DNA of 64,000 nt from Cupriavidus necator (GTDB lineage Bacteria > Pseudomonadota > Gammaproteobacteria > Burkholderiales > Burkholderiaceae): the NCBI GenBank assembly GCA_022041995.1, contig CP074381.1, positions 1,054,001 through 1,118,000 on the forward strand, given 5' to 3'. The notes under the pieces were generated by a model. That model saw only the letters and a program-made list of their open reading frames with translations, had not been told where the DNA came from and did not search any database. Positions 19,774 through 30,971 of this stretch are shown one piece after another. The number at the start of each line of letters is the position of its first letter. Positions within the stretch are counted from its first letter, which is position 1. Made by a program: the position numbers and the translations under genes.

Positions 19774-20072
19774 GGAACATAGGGGAGGCACGCAGGTCGG
19801 ACAAGACCGGCGGGCCGCCGGAGTCGCCCACGGCGCCAGGCGCTGGATCGAGACCGCGTATTCTACCGCACCGGCGCATGGCGCCCTTCGCGCACCCTGA
19901 TGCCATCGAGTCGGCTCGCGGGCCGTTTCCTGAAACACAAATTGATGATACGAGCACAATTGTCCCGTTCCGCCGGGATGAAAGAAGTCTCCCTTCTGCC
20001 TGCGCGTGCAGCATTGGTCTCTCTCTTCCCGGCTGCAATCCGGGCAAGACCGGACGCACAGGCGCTGGCCGC

Positions 20073-20846
20073 ATGATCGGCGCTTACGTCATCAATCTCG
20101 ACACCGCGCTGGAACGCCGGGAGCGCATTTCCGGCCAGCTGGCGGGCCTTGGCATCCCGTTCCAGGTGTTCCGGGCCGTGGATGGCCGCGTGCTGGCGGA
20201 GGAGGAGGTGGCCAGCAAGTACGATGCCGCCGCGGCCGCCGCGCGCTACCGGCCCATGAGCCGGGGCGAGGTCGGGTGCGGGTTGAGCCACCTTGGGGTG
20301 TACCGCAAGATGCTGGACGACGGCGCCGCCTTTGCGCTGGTGCTGGAGGACGATGCTTCGCCTGGCCCCGACCTGGCCACCGTGCTGGCCGACCTGGAGT
20401 CGCGCCTGGATCCGGACCGGGCCGAGGTGGTGCTGCTGTCCCATGTCGACAAGTACACCCGCTGGGGTGCCCGCAGGCTCGGCGGCGAACGACGCCTGGT
20501 CAGGCGCTACGGCGAATGGTGGCGCGCGCACGGCTACGTGGTGACGCGCGCCGCGGCGCAGCGGCTGCTGGCGGGCTTGCAGCCGATGTGGTGCGCGGCC
20601 GACTACTGGTCGGCCTTCGAAAAGCAGGGCCTGGTGTCGGTCAGCGCGGTGGTGCCGTATTGCATCGGCCTGACCGACCTGGCCGAGACCTCGTCGCTCG
20701 AAACGCATCGCGCCGACCTGGACGCCACCGACAAGGCTCGCCGCAGCATCGGCTATTATCTGCGCCGCTACGTCTATCAGCGCTTCCTGTTCCAGCTCAT
20801 CGTCAGGCCCTTCCTTCGGGTAGCCCGGCAGAAGCGGCCGGGCTAG
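20073..20846 (+). CDS. Glycosyltransferase family 25 (LOS biosynthesis)
   Basis: 257 residues. The start [20 protein letters not shown] is the GT25 signature. [14 protein letters not shown] near 69-82, [11 protein letters not shown] near 89-99 (the ED-D motif) and the late ADYWSAF follow. GT25 enzymes add galactose or similar sugars to lipooligosaccharide, using UDP-sugars. It lies 40 nt before msbA on the same strand, so it is likely cotranscribed with it. The 300 nt between it and the divergent GT2 gene carry no recognised feature apart from their shared promoters. Confidence 0.86.
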   Translation: MIGAYVINLDTALERRERISGQLAGLGIPFQVFRAVDGRVLAEEEVASKYDAAAAAARYRPMSRGEVGCGLSHLGVYRKMLDDGAAFALVLEDDASPGPDLATVLADLESRLDPDRAEVVLLSHVDKYTRWGARRLGGERRLVRRYGEWWRAHGYVVTRAAAQRLLAGLQPMWCAADYWSAFEKQGLVSVSAVVPYCIGLTDLAETSSLETHRADLDATDKARRSIGYYLRRYVYQRFLFQLIVRPFLRVARQKRPG

Positions 20847-20886
20847 CGCCGGGCCGGCACGCCGCCTCCACACAGAAGACATATCA

Positions 20887-22668
20887 GTGACCACATCCAA
20901 ACCGCCCATTTCGCCAGGTGCCGCCGTGCCGTCCAGCATGGCCAGCCGGCTCTGGTCTTACCTGCGCCCTGAACTGCGCATCTTCGTCGGCGCCATCCTT
21001 GCCATGGCGGTCGTGGCGGGCAGCGAAGGGGTGATTCCCAAGGTCGTCAACGATCTGCTCGACAAGGGCTTCGGCGGCGATTACGCCGGCACGCTGTGGC
21101 ATGTCCCCGCCATCCTGACCGGCGTGGCCCTGATCCGCGGCGTGGCGCAGTTTGCCTCGGGCTACCTGCTGAACCTGATCTCGAACCGCGTGCTGCTGAA
21201 GATGCGCCTGCAGATGTTCGAGCGCCTGCTGCAGGCGCCGGCGTCGTTCTTCCACCGCAACACGGCGGCTTCGCTGATCAATGCCGTGATCTTCGAGGTC
21301 AACCAGGTGCTGCAGATCCTGACCAGCGTCTTTATCACGCTGGTGCGGGACTCGCTGACGGTTGTCGCGCTGCTGATCTACCTCTTCTATACCAACTGGC
21401 GCCTGACCCTGATCGTGGCGGTGATCCTGCCGGTGATTGGCTACCTGATGTCGAAGATCAACCGCCGGCTGCGCAAGCTCAACCGCGATCACCAGGCATT
21501 TACCAACAACGCTGCCTATGTCGTGGAAGAGGCCGTGGGCGGCTACAAGGTGGTCAAGCTGCACGGCGGCGAAGCCTACGAGATGGGCCGCTTCCGCACC
21601 GTGGCCGAGCGGCTCAAGAACTACTCGATGCGCATGGCGGTTGCCGGCGGGCTGAACCAGCCGGTCACGGCCTTCCTGGCCGCGCTGGCGCTGTCGGTGA
21701 TCATCACCATTGCGATGGTGCAGGCGCAGGCCAACCAGACCACGGTGGGGGGTTTTACCGGCTTTGTGATGGCGATGCTGCTGCTGATCTCGCCGCTCAA
21801 GCACCTGACCGACATCAACCAGCCGCTGACGCGCGGCATCACCGCAGCTGAGATGATCTTCCGGCTGATCGATGAACCGATCGAGCCGCAGGACGGTGGC
21901 AAGATGCTGGATCGTGCCCGTGGCGAATTGGCCTTCGAGCAAGTCGGCTTCCGCTACGGTGAAGCATCGCGCGCCGCGCTGGAGGGCATTGACCTGCGTG
22001 TCAGTCCGGGCGAGGTGGTGGCGCTGGTGGGCCCGTCGGGCAGCGGCAAGACCACGCTGGTCAACCTGGTGCCGCGCTTCTTCGACCCCACTGCCGGGCG
22101 CATCCTGCTGGACGGCACGCCGCTGACCGAGTTGTCGCTGAAGGACCTGCGCAACCAGATTGCCTTCGTCAGCCAGGACGTGGTGCTGTTCAACGACACC
22201 GTCGCCGCCAATGTGGCATATGGCACGCAATCCGACAGCGAGATCGACATGGCCCGCGTCGAGCGCGCGCTGGCGGCCGCCTACCTGACGGAAACGGTCA
22301 AGGGGCTGCCGGAGGGCCTGAACACCAATATCGGCGACAACGGCATGAAGCTGTCCGGTGGCCAGCGCCAGCGGCTGGCGATTGCCCGGGCGCTGTACAA
22401 GAACGCACCGATCCTGATCCTGGACGAGGCCACTTCGGCACTGGATTCGGAGTCGGAGCGCCAGGTGCAGGCGGCGCTGGAGGCACTGATGAAGGGCCGG
22501 ACCACGCTGGTGATTGCGCACCGGTTGTCCACCATCGAGAACGCCGACCGCATCGCCGTGCTGGACCAGGGCCGCGTGGCGGAGCAGGGCACGCATGCGC
22601 AGCTGCTGGCGGCCAACGGCCTGTACGCCGGGCTGCACCGGATCCAGTTCGCGACGCAGCGAGGGTAA
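20887..22668 (+). CDS. msbA: Lipid A export ATP-binding/permease protein MsbA
   Basis: 593 residues: a half-transporter with six membrane spans in residues 20-320 fused to an ATPase domain. The Walker A motif is GPSGSGKT near 382, the signature [15 protein letters not shown] near 489 and the Walker [13 protein letters not shown] near 510. The homodimer flips lipid A-core from the inner to the outer leaflet of the inner membrane. The GTG/ATG ambiguity is settled by the annotated start at a GTG, 20887 ([11 protein letters not shown]). The neighbouring LPS glycosyltransferases and waaC support the role. Confidence 0.95.
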   Translation: MTTSKPPISPGAAVPSSMASRLWSYLRPELRIFVGAILAMAVVAGSEGVIPKVVNDLLDKGFGGDYAGTLWHVPAILTGVALIRGVAQFASGYLLNLISNRVLLKMRLQMFERLLQAPASFFHRNTAASLINAVIFEVNQVLQILTSVFITLVRDSLTVVALLIYLFYTNWRLTLIVAVILPVIGYLMSKINRRLRKLNRDHQAFTNNAAYVVEEAVGGYKVVKLHGGEAYEMGRFRTVAERLKNYSMRMAVAGGLNQPVTAFLAALALSVIITIAMVQAQANQTTVGGFTGFVMAMLLLISPLKHLTDINQPLTRGITAAEMIFRLIDEPIEPQDGGKMLDRARGELAFEQVGFRYGEASRAALEGIDLRVSPGEVVALVGPSGSGKTTLVNLVPRFFDPTAGRILLDGTPLTELSLKDLRNQIAFVSQDVVLFNDTVAANVAYGTQSDSEIDMARVERALAAAYLTETVKGLPEGLNTNIGDNGMKLSGGQRQRLAIARALYKNAPILILDEATSALDSESERQVQAALEALMKGRTTLVIAHRLSTIENADRIAVLDQGRVAEQGTHAQLLAANGLYAGLHRIQFATQRG

Positions 22669-22680
22669 CGGACCTACCAA

Positions 22681-22714
22681 CGACAAAGGCCGGCGCTTGC
22701 GCCGGCCTTTGTCG
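22681..22714. terminator. Bidirectional terminator between msbA and waaC
   Basis: A perfect 16-bp stem (CGACAAAGGCCGGCGC paired with its complement) with a two-base loop TT. The A-rich and T-rich ends of the arms let it work for both convergent genes. Confidence 0.9.
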
Positions 22715-22726
22715 TTTCCATCGTGC

Positions 22727-23713
22727 TCAGTTTGGCGAGGTGACGGGCGGCTGCACGCCCAGCACTTCATCGATGGCAGCCAGCACCTGATCCCGCCGCG
22801 GCACCGCGCCGCCGCCGCCCAGCGAGACCGCGCGGCCCGGCGCATCGACGCCGTACAGGTGGCGCGACGTGGTCGTGAACAGGATCACGGTCGGGCGGCG
22901 CAGCGCATCGGCGATATGCACGAAGCCGGTGTCCATGCCAACCACCAGCGATGCCTTGCCTACCATCTGCGCCACGCCGGTGATGCTCAGGCGCGGCATC
23001 ACTTCGGCGTTGGGCACGCTGGCGGCGATGGTTTCGGCTTCCTTGCGCTCCGCGTCGTTGCCCCAGGGCACCAGCACGCGCAGCCCGCGCGCCGAGATCG
23101 CGCTGCCCACGCTGATCCAGTCGGCGACCGGCCACTTCTTTTCTTCGCTCGAGGTGGCATGGAACAGCATCGCGTACGGACCCTTGGCGGCCAGCGCCGG
23201 CGTGTCTGCGGGCATCTCCAGGCCGTAGTCCATCTCCCTGGCCAGCTCATAGCCCAAGGCGCGGCTGACGGCGCGGCGCATCCGCTGCCGCGCGCAATCT
23301 TCTTCGACAAATGGCTGGAACACACGGTTGTAGGCGAAGCGAGCGCCGCTCTCGCCCAACTCTTGCACGGGGTAGCCATAGCGCTTGCGCGTGCGTGCCA
23401 GGAACGTCACGATGGCGCTCTTGTAGACGCCGTGGACGTCCAGCACCGCATCATACTTCTCGCGGCGCAGTTCACGCAGTGCACTGAAGATCGCACGCAA
23501 GCCAGCCCAATTGCGCGACTTCTTGAAGCCGCGCAGCGGCGCGGAAATCACACGCTCGATATTCGGATTCCAGCGCGGCACGTCGGCGCAATATTCGTCG
23601 GCGATCCAGTCGATCTTGACGCCGGGAAAAGCCCGCTGCAGGTCTGCGACCAGCGGCTGGGTGAACACCATGTCGCCGAGGGAGGTCAGCTTGACGATGA
23701 GAATACGTTTCAT
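22727..23713 (-). CDS. waaC: Lipopolysaccharide heptosyltransferase I
   Basis: 328 residues, GT9 family. WaaC transfers L-glycero-D-manno-heptose from ADP-heptose to Kdo2-lipid A. The start MKRILIVKLTSLGDMVFTQP matches the family, as do VKIDWIADEYCADVPRWNP near 35-53 and the C-terminal VVGMDTGFVHIADALRRPTV near 258-277. The ATG at 23713 is chosen because the family begins at this Met. A small GGCGGGCA/TGCCCGCC hairpin sits just upstream (23727-23745). Confidence 0.92.
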   Translation of the reverse strand: MKRILIVKLTSLGDMVFTQPLVADLQRAFPGVKIDWIADEYCADVPRWNPNIERVISAPLRGFKKSRNWAGLRAIFSALRELRREKYDAVLDVHGVYKSAIVTFLARTRKRYGYPVQELGESGARFAYNRVFQPFVEEDCARQRMRRAVSRALGYELAREMDYGLEMPADTPALAAKGPYAMLFHATSSEEKKWPVADWISVGSAISARGLRVLVPWGNDAERKEAETIAASVPNAEVMPRLSITGVAQMVGKASLVVGMDTGFVHIADALRRPTVILFTTTSRHLYGVDAPGRAVSLGGGGAVPRRDQVLAAIDEVLGVQPPVTSPN

Positions 23714-23893
23714 CAGGAACAGTAGGGCGGGCAGCATGCCCGCCTGGTTCGGAAGGTGCGTAGTATGCCTTATCCATCGGACATGTGTCCGTGCGATGCG
23801 TGGGCGACATGGCGCCCGCCACGCACGAGCCGATCCGTTAGTATCTGCATCAGAAGCTCACGATCGATGAAGCATATCCAACCGGAGACCACC

Positions 23894-24484
23894 ATGTCCG
23901 ACACGGCATTCCCCATCAGCCGCTACCCCATCCCCGCGCTGACCGATCTCCCCGACGACATCCGCGCCCGCATCCTGGAGGTCCAGGAAAAAGCCGGCTT
24001 CGTCCCCAACGTCTTCCTGGCGCTGGCGCACCGACCCGACGAGTTCCGCGCGTTCTTCTCCTACCACGACGCGCTCATGCTCAAGGACGGCGGCCTGACC
24101 AAGGGCGAGCGCGAGATGATCGTAGTGGCGACCTCCGGTGCCAACCAGTGCCTGTACTGCGTGGTAGCGCATGGCGCGATCCTGCGCATCTATGAGAAGA
24201 AGCCGCTGGTGGCGGACCAGGTGGCGGTGAACTACCTGAAGGCGGATATTGCGCCGCGCCAGCGCGCGATGCTCGACTTTGCGATGAAGGTGTGCAAGGC
24301 GTCGCATGAAGTGGGCGATGCCGACTTTGCTGCGCTGCGCGAGCACGGTTTTTCCGAGGAGGATGCCTGGGATATTGCCGCCATCACGGCGTTCTTCGGC
24401 CTGTCGAACCGGATGGCGAACACGATCAGCATGCGCCCGAACGACGAGTTCTACCTGATGGGCCGGGTGCCAAAGGCCAGGTAA
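23894..24484 (+). CDS. Peroxidase-related (AhpD/carboxymuconolactone decarboxylase-like) protein
   Basis: 196 residues, all-helical. The redox motif CLYCVVAHG near 86-94 (CxxC followed by H) and the preceding LTKGEREMIVVATSGANQ are those of uncharacterised peroxidase-related enzymes in the AhpD-like superfamily. A role in peroxide reduction or a related thiol chemistry is likely; the physiological substrate is unknown. The ribosome-binding site GGAGACC precedes the ATG at 23894. It is convergent with a secreted hypothetical gene. Confidence 0.87.
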   Translation: MSDTAFPISRYPIPALTDLPDDIRARILEVQEKAGFVPNVFLALAHRPDEFRAFFSYHDALMLKDGGLTKGEREMIVVATSGANQCLYCVVAHGAILRIYEKKPLVADQVAVNYLKADIAPRQRAMLDFAMKVCKASHEVGDADFAALREHGFSEEDAWDIAAITAFFGLSNRMANTISMRPNDEFYLMGRVPKAR

Positions 24485-24505
24485 AGGTAACGCCGGCGAT
24501 CGGGG

Positions 24506-25015
24506 TCAGCGCACTTCGGCGCAGGCTCCGCTCTTCGGATCGAACAGCACCGGCCACGCCTGCTCGTAGATGCCGGGCGTGCAGTGCTTCTCGCAGCGGG
24601 CATGGGCCAGCGTCACGCGGCGCGGGTCCTGCCACACCAGCAGCTTGCACTGGCTGCCGTCGATGGCCTGCAGTTCGATGTGCGGGGTCTCGCGGACCTG
24701 GCGGAACTCGGCCAGGTTGAATTCGCAACTGCCGCGCCGCGATACCCACAGCTTCCACTTGAGCGCACGCACTTCGTTGGCCTTGACGTCCATCAGCGCG
24801 TCTTCGCGGAAGCCGTCTTCCTCGGTGCGCTTGCAGGCGGCGGCAATGTTGATGGTCTTGTTCGCGATCGGGGTGGCGCGCTCCTTGGGCGCGGCGGCAG
24901 CTTCGCCCTTCGCCTCGGGCGGCGGTACGGGCGCGCGCTGGGCGATCGGCAATGGCGCGCACGCCACCGACAACAGAACGGCCAGCAGACAGGCCCCATG
25001 GTTCGTGGCGTTCAT
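24506..25015 (-). CDS. Putative lipoprotein, Cys-containing
   Basis: 169 residues. The N-terminus MNATNHGACLLAVLLSVAC gives a signal with a possible lipobox (LSVAC, Cys 19). A Pro/Ala linker leads to a domain with five further cysteines (near positions 61, 97, 123, 144 and 148), suggesting disulfides in the periplasm. No family is recognised. The ATG at 25015 is preferred because it places the hydrophobic segment correctly. Confidence 0.6.
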   Translation of the reverse strand: MNATNHGACLLAVLLSVACAPLPIAQRAPVPPPEAKGEAAAAPKERATPIANKTINIAAACKRTEEDGFREDALMDVKANEVRALKWKLWVSRRGSCEFNLAEFRQVRETPHIELQAIDGSQCKLLVWQDPRRVTLAHARCEKHCTPGIYEQAWPVLFDPKSGACAEVR

Positions 25016-25285
25016 GCCGGACTCCTTGCTTGCCGACCGGGCCGCGCCTCGCATCGGGGCGGCAAGCCGGGCGCGGCATCCGTGCGGATGCCGCTGACTA
25101 CCTTGGCTTAGTTATAGCGGATGGCAAACGGAATTGGAGTAGGACCATCCCCGAGTCCGTAAGGAGGCGGACGCAGGCGGACAGGCGCAGGCGCCGCAAC
25201 GTGGTTACGTTCGTAAACAGCTTGATACACAGATGCGGGATTTGGCGTGCTAGCCTTCCTCAACCATCGCTTGCCGCCCCCAAAA

Positions 25286-25591
25286 ATGAAGCCCCGCGTC
25301 TTTGTTTCCCTAGTTGTATTGCCCGTGCTCCTTGGCACCATCTCCGCCGCCGCCCATGCCGACGACTGGGACGACGATCACCACTACGCGCGCCGGTACA
25401 AGGGCGGCGACTACAAGGAAGAGTTCTGGGTCGGCAACTGCAAGATCAAGCGCAAGTGGAAAGACAACGGCGAGTACAAGGAAGAGCGCAAGTGCAAGGA
25501 CCGGCCGGTCGTGTACCAGCCGCCGCCGGCTGTGTATTACCAGCCCGAACCCGCCTTCGTGGTGAGTCCGCAAGTCGTGATCCGGCCCTAG
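25286..25591 (+). CDS. Small secreted protein with charged repeats
   Basis: 101 residues. A signal peptide MKPRVFVSLVVLPVLLGTIS ends near AAAHA (residue 25). The mature part has an acidic/His start (DDWDDDHHY), a Lys/Glu-rich centre with two cysteines in NCKIKRKWKDNGEYKEERKC, and a Pro/Tyr-rich tail. This layout resembles small periplasmic proteins found widely in Burkholderiales, function unknown. A terminator follows. Confidence 0.65.
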   Translation: MKPRVFVSLVVLPVLLGTISAAAHADDWDDDHHYARRYKGGDYKEEFWVGNCKIKRKWKDNGEYKEERKCKDRPVVYQPPPAVYYQPEPAFVVSPQVVIRP

Positions 25592-25606
25592 CCCGGCCAG
25601 AATGCA

Positions 25607-25634
25607 GAAAGGCCCGCCAGTGAGCGGGCCTTTC
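25607..25634. terminator. Bidirectional terminator between the secreted-protein gene and rng
   Basis: GAAAGGCCCGC pairs with GCGGGCCTTTC around the loop CAGTGA. The A- and T-rich ends suit both convergent genes. Confidence 0.8.
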
Positions 25635-25653
25635 CATGCCTGCGCCGGCATCT

Positions 25654-27120
<1,467 letters not shown>

Positions 27121-27207
27121 AGCGGGTGAAACGCGTCGCCGGTGGCCCGGCTGTATAGGGTGGCCCGGCGCGGGGGCCGGGTCTTGTCTGGGCACGGAGG
27201 GCGCTGC

Positions 27208-27821
27208 TCAGAACTGCAGGCGGGCCTGGCGAAGTAACGCCGCCGTCTCAAACAAGGGCAAGCCCATGATACCTGAATAGCTGCCCGCGATCCGCTCCAC
27301 GAACTCGGCCGCGCGGCCCTGGATGCCGTAGGCACCGGCCTTGCCGAGCGGCTCGCCGCTGGCGACGTAGCGCTCGATCTCGGCGGGCTGCATCGGGCGG
27401 AAGGTGACTTCGGAGATCGACAGCGCATGCCGCATGCCTGTGGTCGACACGATCGTCACTGCGGTCAGGACGCGGTGGGTGCTGCCCGAGAGCGCGCCCA
27501 GCATGGCCGCGGCATCGGCGCCGTCGGCGGGTTTGCCCAGGATGCGGCCGCCCAGGCAGACCGTGGTGTCGGAGGTCAGCACCGGCGCATCGGGCAGCGC
27601 GCGGCGTTCGCGGCGGCGCAGCGCGGCTTCGGCCTTCAGCGCGCAGACGCGCTGGACGTAGTCGTCGGGGTTTCGCCGGGCTGGACGGCCTCAAGCGCTT
27701 CGGCATCCTCGTCGTCATCAGCCAGCAGCAGTTCGTAGCGCACGCCGAGCTGGGTCAACAGCTCGCGGCGGCGCGGGCTCTGCGAGGCGAGGTAAAGATA
27801 GTCGTGCAGGGTGTCGGGCAT
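27208..27821 (-). pseudogene. maf: Maf-like nucleoside triphosphate pyrophosphatase (frameshifted)
   Basis: Maf proteins hydrolyse dTTP, UTP or modified nucleotides to monophosphates. The start [20 protein letters not shown] contains the family motif SxSPRR. The second part carries the catalytic [18 protein letters not shown] and [10 protein letters not shown]. The two parts lie in different frames; the switch is at the run of four G (C on the coding strand) at 27667-27670. Adding one base gives [20 protein letters not shown], a normal Maf sequence of about 204 residues. It is probably intact in the organism. Confidence 0.9.
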
Positions 27822-27854
27822 CGCGGCGGAGGGGCCTTCCGGCGATAGCCGGGA

Positions 27855-28334
27855 TCAGGCCCGATGATAGGGGTGGTTCTGCGTGACGGACCAGGCGCGG
27901 TACAGCTGCTCGGCCAGCAGCACGCGCACCATGCCGTGCGGCAGGGTCAGGCTGGACAGCCGGATCAGGGTGCTGGCGCGGGCTTTCAGGGCCGGGTCGA
28001 GCCCGTCGGCGCCGCCGATCAGGAAGGCCACGTCGCCGCCCTCGCGCTGCCAGTCGGTCAGCTGCGCGGCCAGTTGCACAGTGGTGAAGTCGCGCCCGCG
28101 CTCATCCAGCGCGACGATGCGGCACTGCTTCGACAGCGAGCCCAGCACCGCCTCGATGCGCGCAGCTTCGCGCTGCATCACGGTGGCGGCGTTGTTGCTG
28201 GACGAGCGGGTTTCGGGCTTGACCTCGCGCAGTTCGATGCGCAGCTCGGGCGGCATGCGCTTGGCGTACTCGCTGAAGCCGGTTTCGATCCAGCCGGGCA
28301 TCTTGTGGCCGACGGCCACGATCACCAGTTGCAT
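27855..28334 (-). CDS. rlmH: 23S rRNA (pseudouridine1915-N3)-methyltransferase
   Basis: 159 residues, SPOUT family. RlmH methylates pseudouridine 1915 of helix 69 on assembled 70S ribosomes. It begins [19 protein letters not shown]. The AdoMet pocket [11 protein letters not shown] lies near 105-115 and the C-terminal [20 protein letters not shown] near 128-147. It lies between rsfS and maf, the usual neighbours. Confidence 0.97.
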   Translation of the reverse strand: MQLVIVAVGHKMPGWIETGFSEYAKRMPPELRIELREVKPETRSSSNNAATVMQREAARIEAVLGSLSKQCRIVALDERGRDFTTVQLAAQLTDWQREGGDVAFLIGGADGLDPALKARASTLIRLSSLTLPHGMVRVLLAEQLYRAWSVTQNHPYHRA

Positions 28335-28387
28335 GGGGCTGAGGATGGGTCATGCGGCGCGGCCGCCTGGCGGCCGCGCAGCGGGGC

Positions 28388-29137
28388 TCAGGCCGAGCGG
28401 GTGGTGCGCTTGCGCGCGGCCGGCTTGGCCGCTGCGGTCTTGCTGGCAGCGGTCTTGCTCGGGGCCTTCTTCGCCGCGGTCTTGGTTGCAGCCTTGCGCG
28501 CGGTGGTGCCGGCAGCGGTCTTGCGCGGCGCGGCGGCACGGGTGCCGGCGGTCTTGGTGGCTGCCGTCTTGGTGGCGGTCTTGGTGGCGGTCTTGCGGGC
28601 CGGCTTGCGGATGGTGGCGATGGCGTCCGCGTCGGTGTCCTCATGGCCCATCGGCGGCGACGGCTCCTTCATGCCTTCGGGCAGGCGGGCCAGCGCGGGG
28701 CGCAGGTTGCTGGCGCGGCGCACGGTGCGCACCGGGGCTTCATCCTCGTCCTCGTCCATCGGCTCGCTGGCCTTGGCCAGGCCACGGCCGCCGGTGGCCA
28801 GCTTCATGCGCACCGGCTTGTCGCCCCAGATCTCTTCCAGGTTGTAGTACAGGCGCAACTGCGGCTGCAGGATGTGGACCACGGCGTCGCCGCAGTCGAC
28901 CAGCACCCATTCGCCGGTTTCCAGGCCCTCGACCGCCACGATATGGCCGCCGGCTCCCTTCACCGTATCCCGCACCGACGCTGCCAGCGCCTTGGTCTGG
29001 CGGTTGGATGTCCCGCTGGCAATCACCACCCGGTCGAACAGTTCGGTCAGGTGGCTGGTGTCGTACACCTTGATGTCCTGCGCTTTGACATCCTCGAGGC
29101 CGTCGACGATGGCGCGTTGCAGTTTACGAATATCCAT
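28388..29137 (-). CDS. rsfS: Ribosomal silencing factor RsfS with a histone H1-like tail
   Basis: 249 residues, about twice the usual RsfS length. The first 110 residues are a complete RsfS domain (MDIRKLQRAIVDGLEDVKAQ, IASGTSNRQTKALA, GETGEW-type loop VEGLETGEWVLVDCGD), which binds uL14 and blocks subunit joining in starvation. An acidic linker (MDEDEDEAP, near 127-135) follows. A tail of about 73 residues made almost only of Lys, Ala, Thr and Arg runs from about residue 177 (repeats such as KTATKTATKTAATKTAG). The tail resembles histone H1 or AlgP C-termini. The ATG at 29137 is fixed by the family N-terminus. Confidence 0.94.
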   Translation of the reverse strand: MDIRKLQRAIVDGLEDVKAQDIKVYDTSHLTELFDRVVIASGTSNRQTKALAASVRDTVKGAGGHIVAVEGLETGEWVLVDCGDAVVHILQPQLRLYYNLEEIWGDKPVRMKLATGGRGLAKASEPMDEDEDEAPVRTVRRASNLRPALARLPEGMKEPSPPMGHEDTDADAIATIRKPARKTATKTATKTAATKTAGTRAAAPRKTAAGTTARKAATKTAAKKAPSKTAASKTAAAKPAARKRTTRSA

Positions 29138-29202
29138 GGTGTCTTCTTGTTCAGCTGAGATCGGTTGGGGGTGGGCGCCGGGATTGGTACAACCAACCCC
29201 GG

Positions 29203-29936
29203 TCATGCCCTGGCCGGGGCGTTGCGGTACAGCCCGTGGTTGGCAATGTAGTGTGCCACGCCGGGCGGCAGTTGGTCATCTGCCGGCTGGCCGGCTGCCA
29301 GCCGCTGGCGCAGGTGGGTGGAAGACAGGTCGACGGCGAGCGTCTGGTCAATCCACATCCGGCCGGAGGGCGTGCATTGTATCAGGTGCGTGTCAGCCTG
29401 GCGCTCGGCCAGTGCCGCCAGCACCGGCCCCTCCAGTGCCGCCAGCGCAAAGCGCGGCCGCGTGGCGGTGCACAGGTGCACGTGTTCGAACAGTGCCTGC
29501 CAGCCGTGCCAGGTGTGCAGGCGCAGCAGCTGGTCGGCGCCCATCAGCCAGCACAGCGAGGCTTCGGGCCGTATTCGGCGCGCAGCTGGCGTACGGTGTC
29601 GATGGTGTAGCTGGGACCGGCGCGGTCCACTTCCATGCGGCTCACGCGGACTTTGGCGCCGCTGTCGCCAAGCGCCGCGGCGGCCAGTCCGGTCATGGCC
29701 AGGCGATCGGCGGCAGGGGTCACGTCGTCGCCTTTTTGCCACGACTGGCCGGTGGGAATCCACACCAGCTCATCCAGCCCAAGGTGTTCGATGCACAGCC
29801 GCGCCAGTGCCAGGTGGCCGACATGGGGTGGGTCGAAAGTGCCGCCAAGGATACCCAGGCGATAGGGGCGGGCGGACGGTTGCGGCGGTTCTCCCGCGTC
29901 GGCGGCGGGCTTGCGGCGTTGCGCTGGATTGGCCAT
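29203..29936 (-). pseudogene. nadD: Nicotinate-nucleotide adenylyltransferase (frameshifted)
   Basis: NadD adenylates nicotinate mononucleotide, an essential step of NAD synthesis. The first part has LGILGGTFDPPHVGHLALAR with the HxGH nucleotidyl-transfer motif. The second has LCWLMGADQLLRLHTWHGW and, near the C-terminus, VDLSSTHLRQRL, the SSTxxR motif. The two lie in different frames. The switch is in the G3 run at 29566-29568 (C on the coding strand), and one extra base gives LRAEYGPEASLCWLMGADQ. Since NadD is normally essential, a missing base in the sequence is the better explanation. A pyridine-degradation island lies 8 kb away. Confidence 0.92.
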
Positions 29937-29946
29937 AGGTCAGGCG

Positions 29947-30858
29947 TCAGGCCCAGTCGCGCGCCGGCAGGAAATCGGTGTACAGCGCCGCTTCGGGGCT
30001 GCCCGGTTCCGGTTGCCAGTCATAGCGCCAGGTCACCAGCGGCGGCATCGACATCAGGATGGATTCGGCGCGTCCGCCCGATTGCAGGCCGAACAGCGTG
30101 CCGCGGTCGAACACGAGGTTGAATTCGACGTAGCGCCCGCGCCGGTAGGCCTGGAAGCCGCGCTCGCGCTCGCCGTAGGGCGTGTCCTTGCGCGCCTGCA
30201 GGATCGGCAGGTAGGCCGCCAGGAAGGCGTCGCCGACCGATTGCATCATCGCAAAGCTGCGCTCGAAGCCCAGCGCGGAAAAGTCATCGAAGAAGATCCC
30301 GCCCACGCCGCGCGCCTCGTTGCGGTGGCGCAGGAAGAAATACTCGTCGCACCACTGCTTGAAGCGCGGGTACAGGTCGTCGCCATAGGGGGCCAGCGCC
30401 TGCTGGCAGGTGCGGTGGAAGTGGGTGCAGTCGCCGGCGTCGCCGTAGTAGGGCGTCAGGTCCATGCCGCCGCCGAACCACCATACCGGCTCGGCCCCGG
30501 GCTTGACCGCCAGGAAGCAGCGCACGTTCATGTGGACCGTGGGCACATAGGGATTGCGCGGGTGGAACACCAGCGACACGCCCATGGCCTCGAAGCTGCG
30601 CCCGGCCAGCTCCGGCCGGTTGGCCGTGGCCGACGGCGGCAGGGTGTCGCCGCTGACGTGCGAGAAGCCCACGCCGGCGCGCTCCATCACCGCGCCGCCT
30701 TCCAGGATGCGGGTGCGGCCGCTGCCGCGCAGGCGGTCGGTGGGCGGTTTCTCCCAGGCGTCGGTCAGGAACGGCTGGCCGTCGATGGCACCGATGGCAT
30801 CGGTGATGCGGTCTTGCAGACCGAGCAGATAGGCACGGACTGCCTGGGAATCGATCAT
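29947..30858 (-). CDS. hemF: Oxygen-dependent coproporphyrinogen III oxidase
   Basis: 303 residues, the family length. It converts coproporphyrinogen III to protoporphyrinogen IX with O2 in haem synthesis. The signatures [20 protein letters not shown] near 47-66, [14 protein letters not shown] near 103-116 and [13 protein letters not shown] near 128-140 are present. It lies between purD and nadD on the same strand, 10 nt from nadD. Confidence 0.97.
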   Translation of the reverse strand: MIDSQAVRAYLLGLQDRITDAIGAIDGQPFLTDAWEKPPTDRLRGSGRTRILEGGAVMERAGVGFSHVSGDTLPPSATANRPELAGRSFEAMGVSLVFHPRNPYVPTVHMNVRCFLAVKPGAEPVWWFGGGMDLTPYYGDAGDCTHFHRTCQQALAPYGDDLYPRFKQWCDEYFFLRHRNEARGVGGIFFDDFSALGFERSFAMMQSVGDAFLAAYLPILQARKDTPYGERERGFQAYRRGRYVEFNLVFDRGTLFGLQSGGRAESILMSMPPLVTWRYDWQPEPGSPEAALYTDFLPARDWA

Positions 30859-30971
30859 GATTGGCGGAATGCGGGTGGACCCGGCTGTGGGCGTCCGGCA
30901 GCCGTGCTGGCTGCCGGGTGCTTCACAATGTTGTCACGATTGTACTGGCTGAGGCCGTTCGCCGTGACGGT

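Noticed and set aside
20884-22845. A 653-codon open frame antisense to msbA
   Set aside because: Same reason: a compositional shadow of msbA, with no family features and no ribosome-binding site.
28357-28376. GC-rich hairpin GCGGCCGCC/GGCGGCCGC between rlmH and rsfS
   Set aside because: No T-tract and it lies within a likely operon; could be chance in this GC-rich DNA, so not called a terminator.
28395-28610. Repeat-like DNA that could be read as a minisatellite or CRISPR-like array
   Set aside because: The repetition comes from KTA-type codons in the RsfS tail; units are irregular, short and in frame, without spacers.
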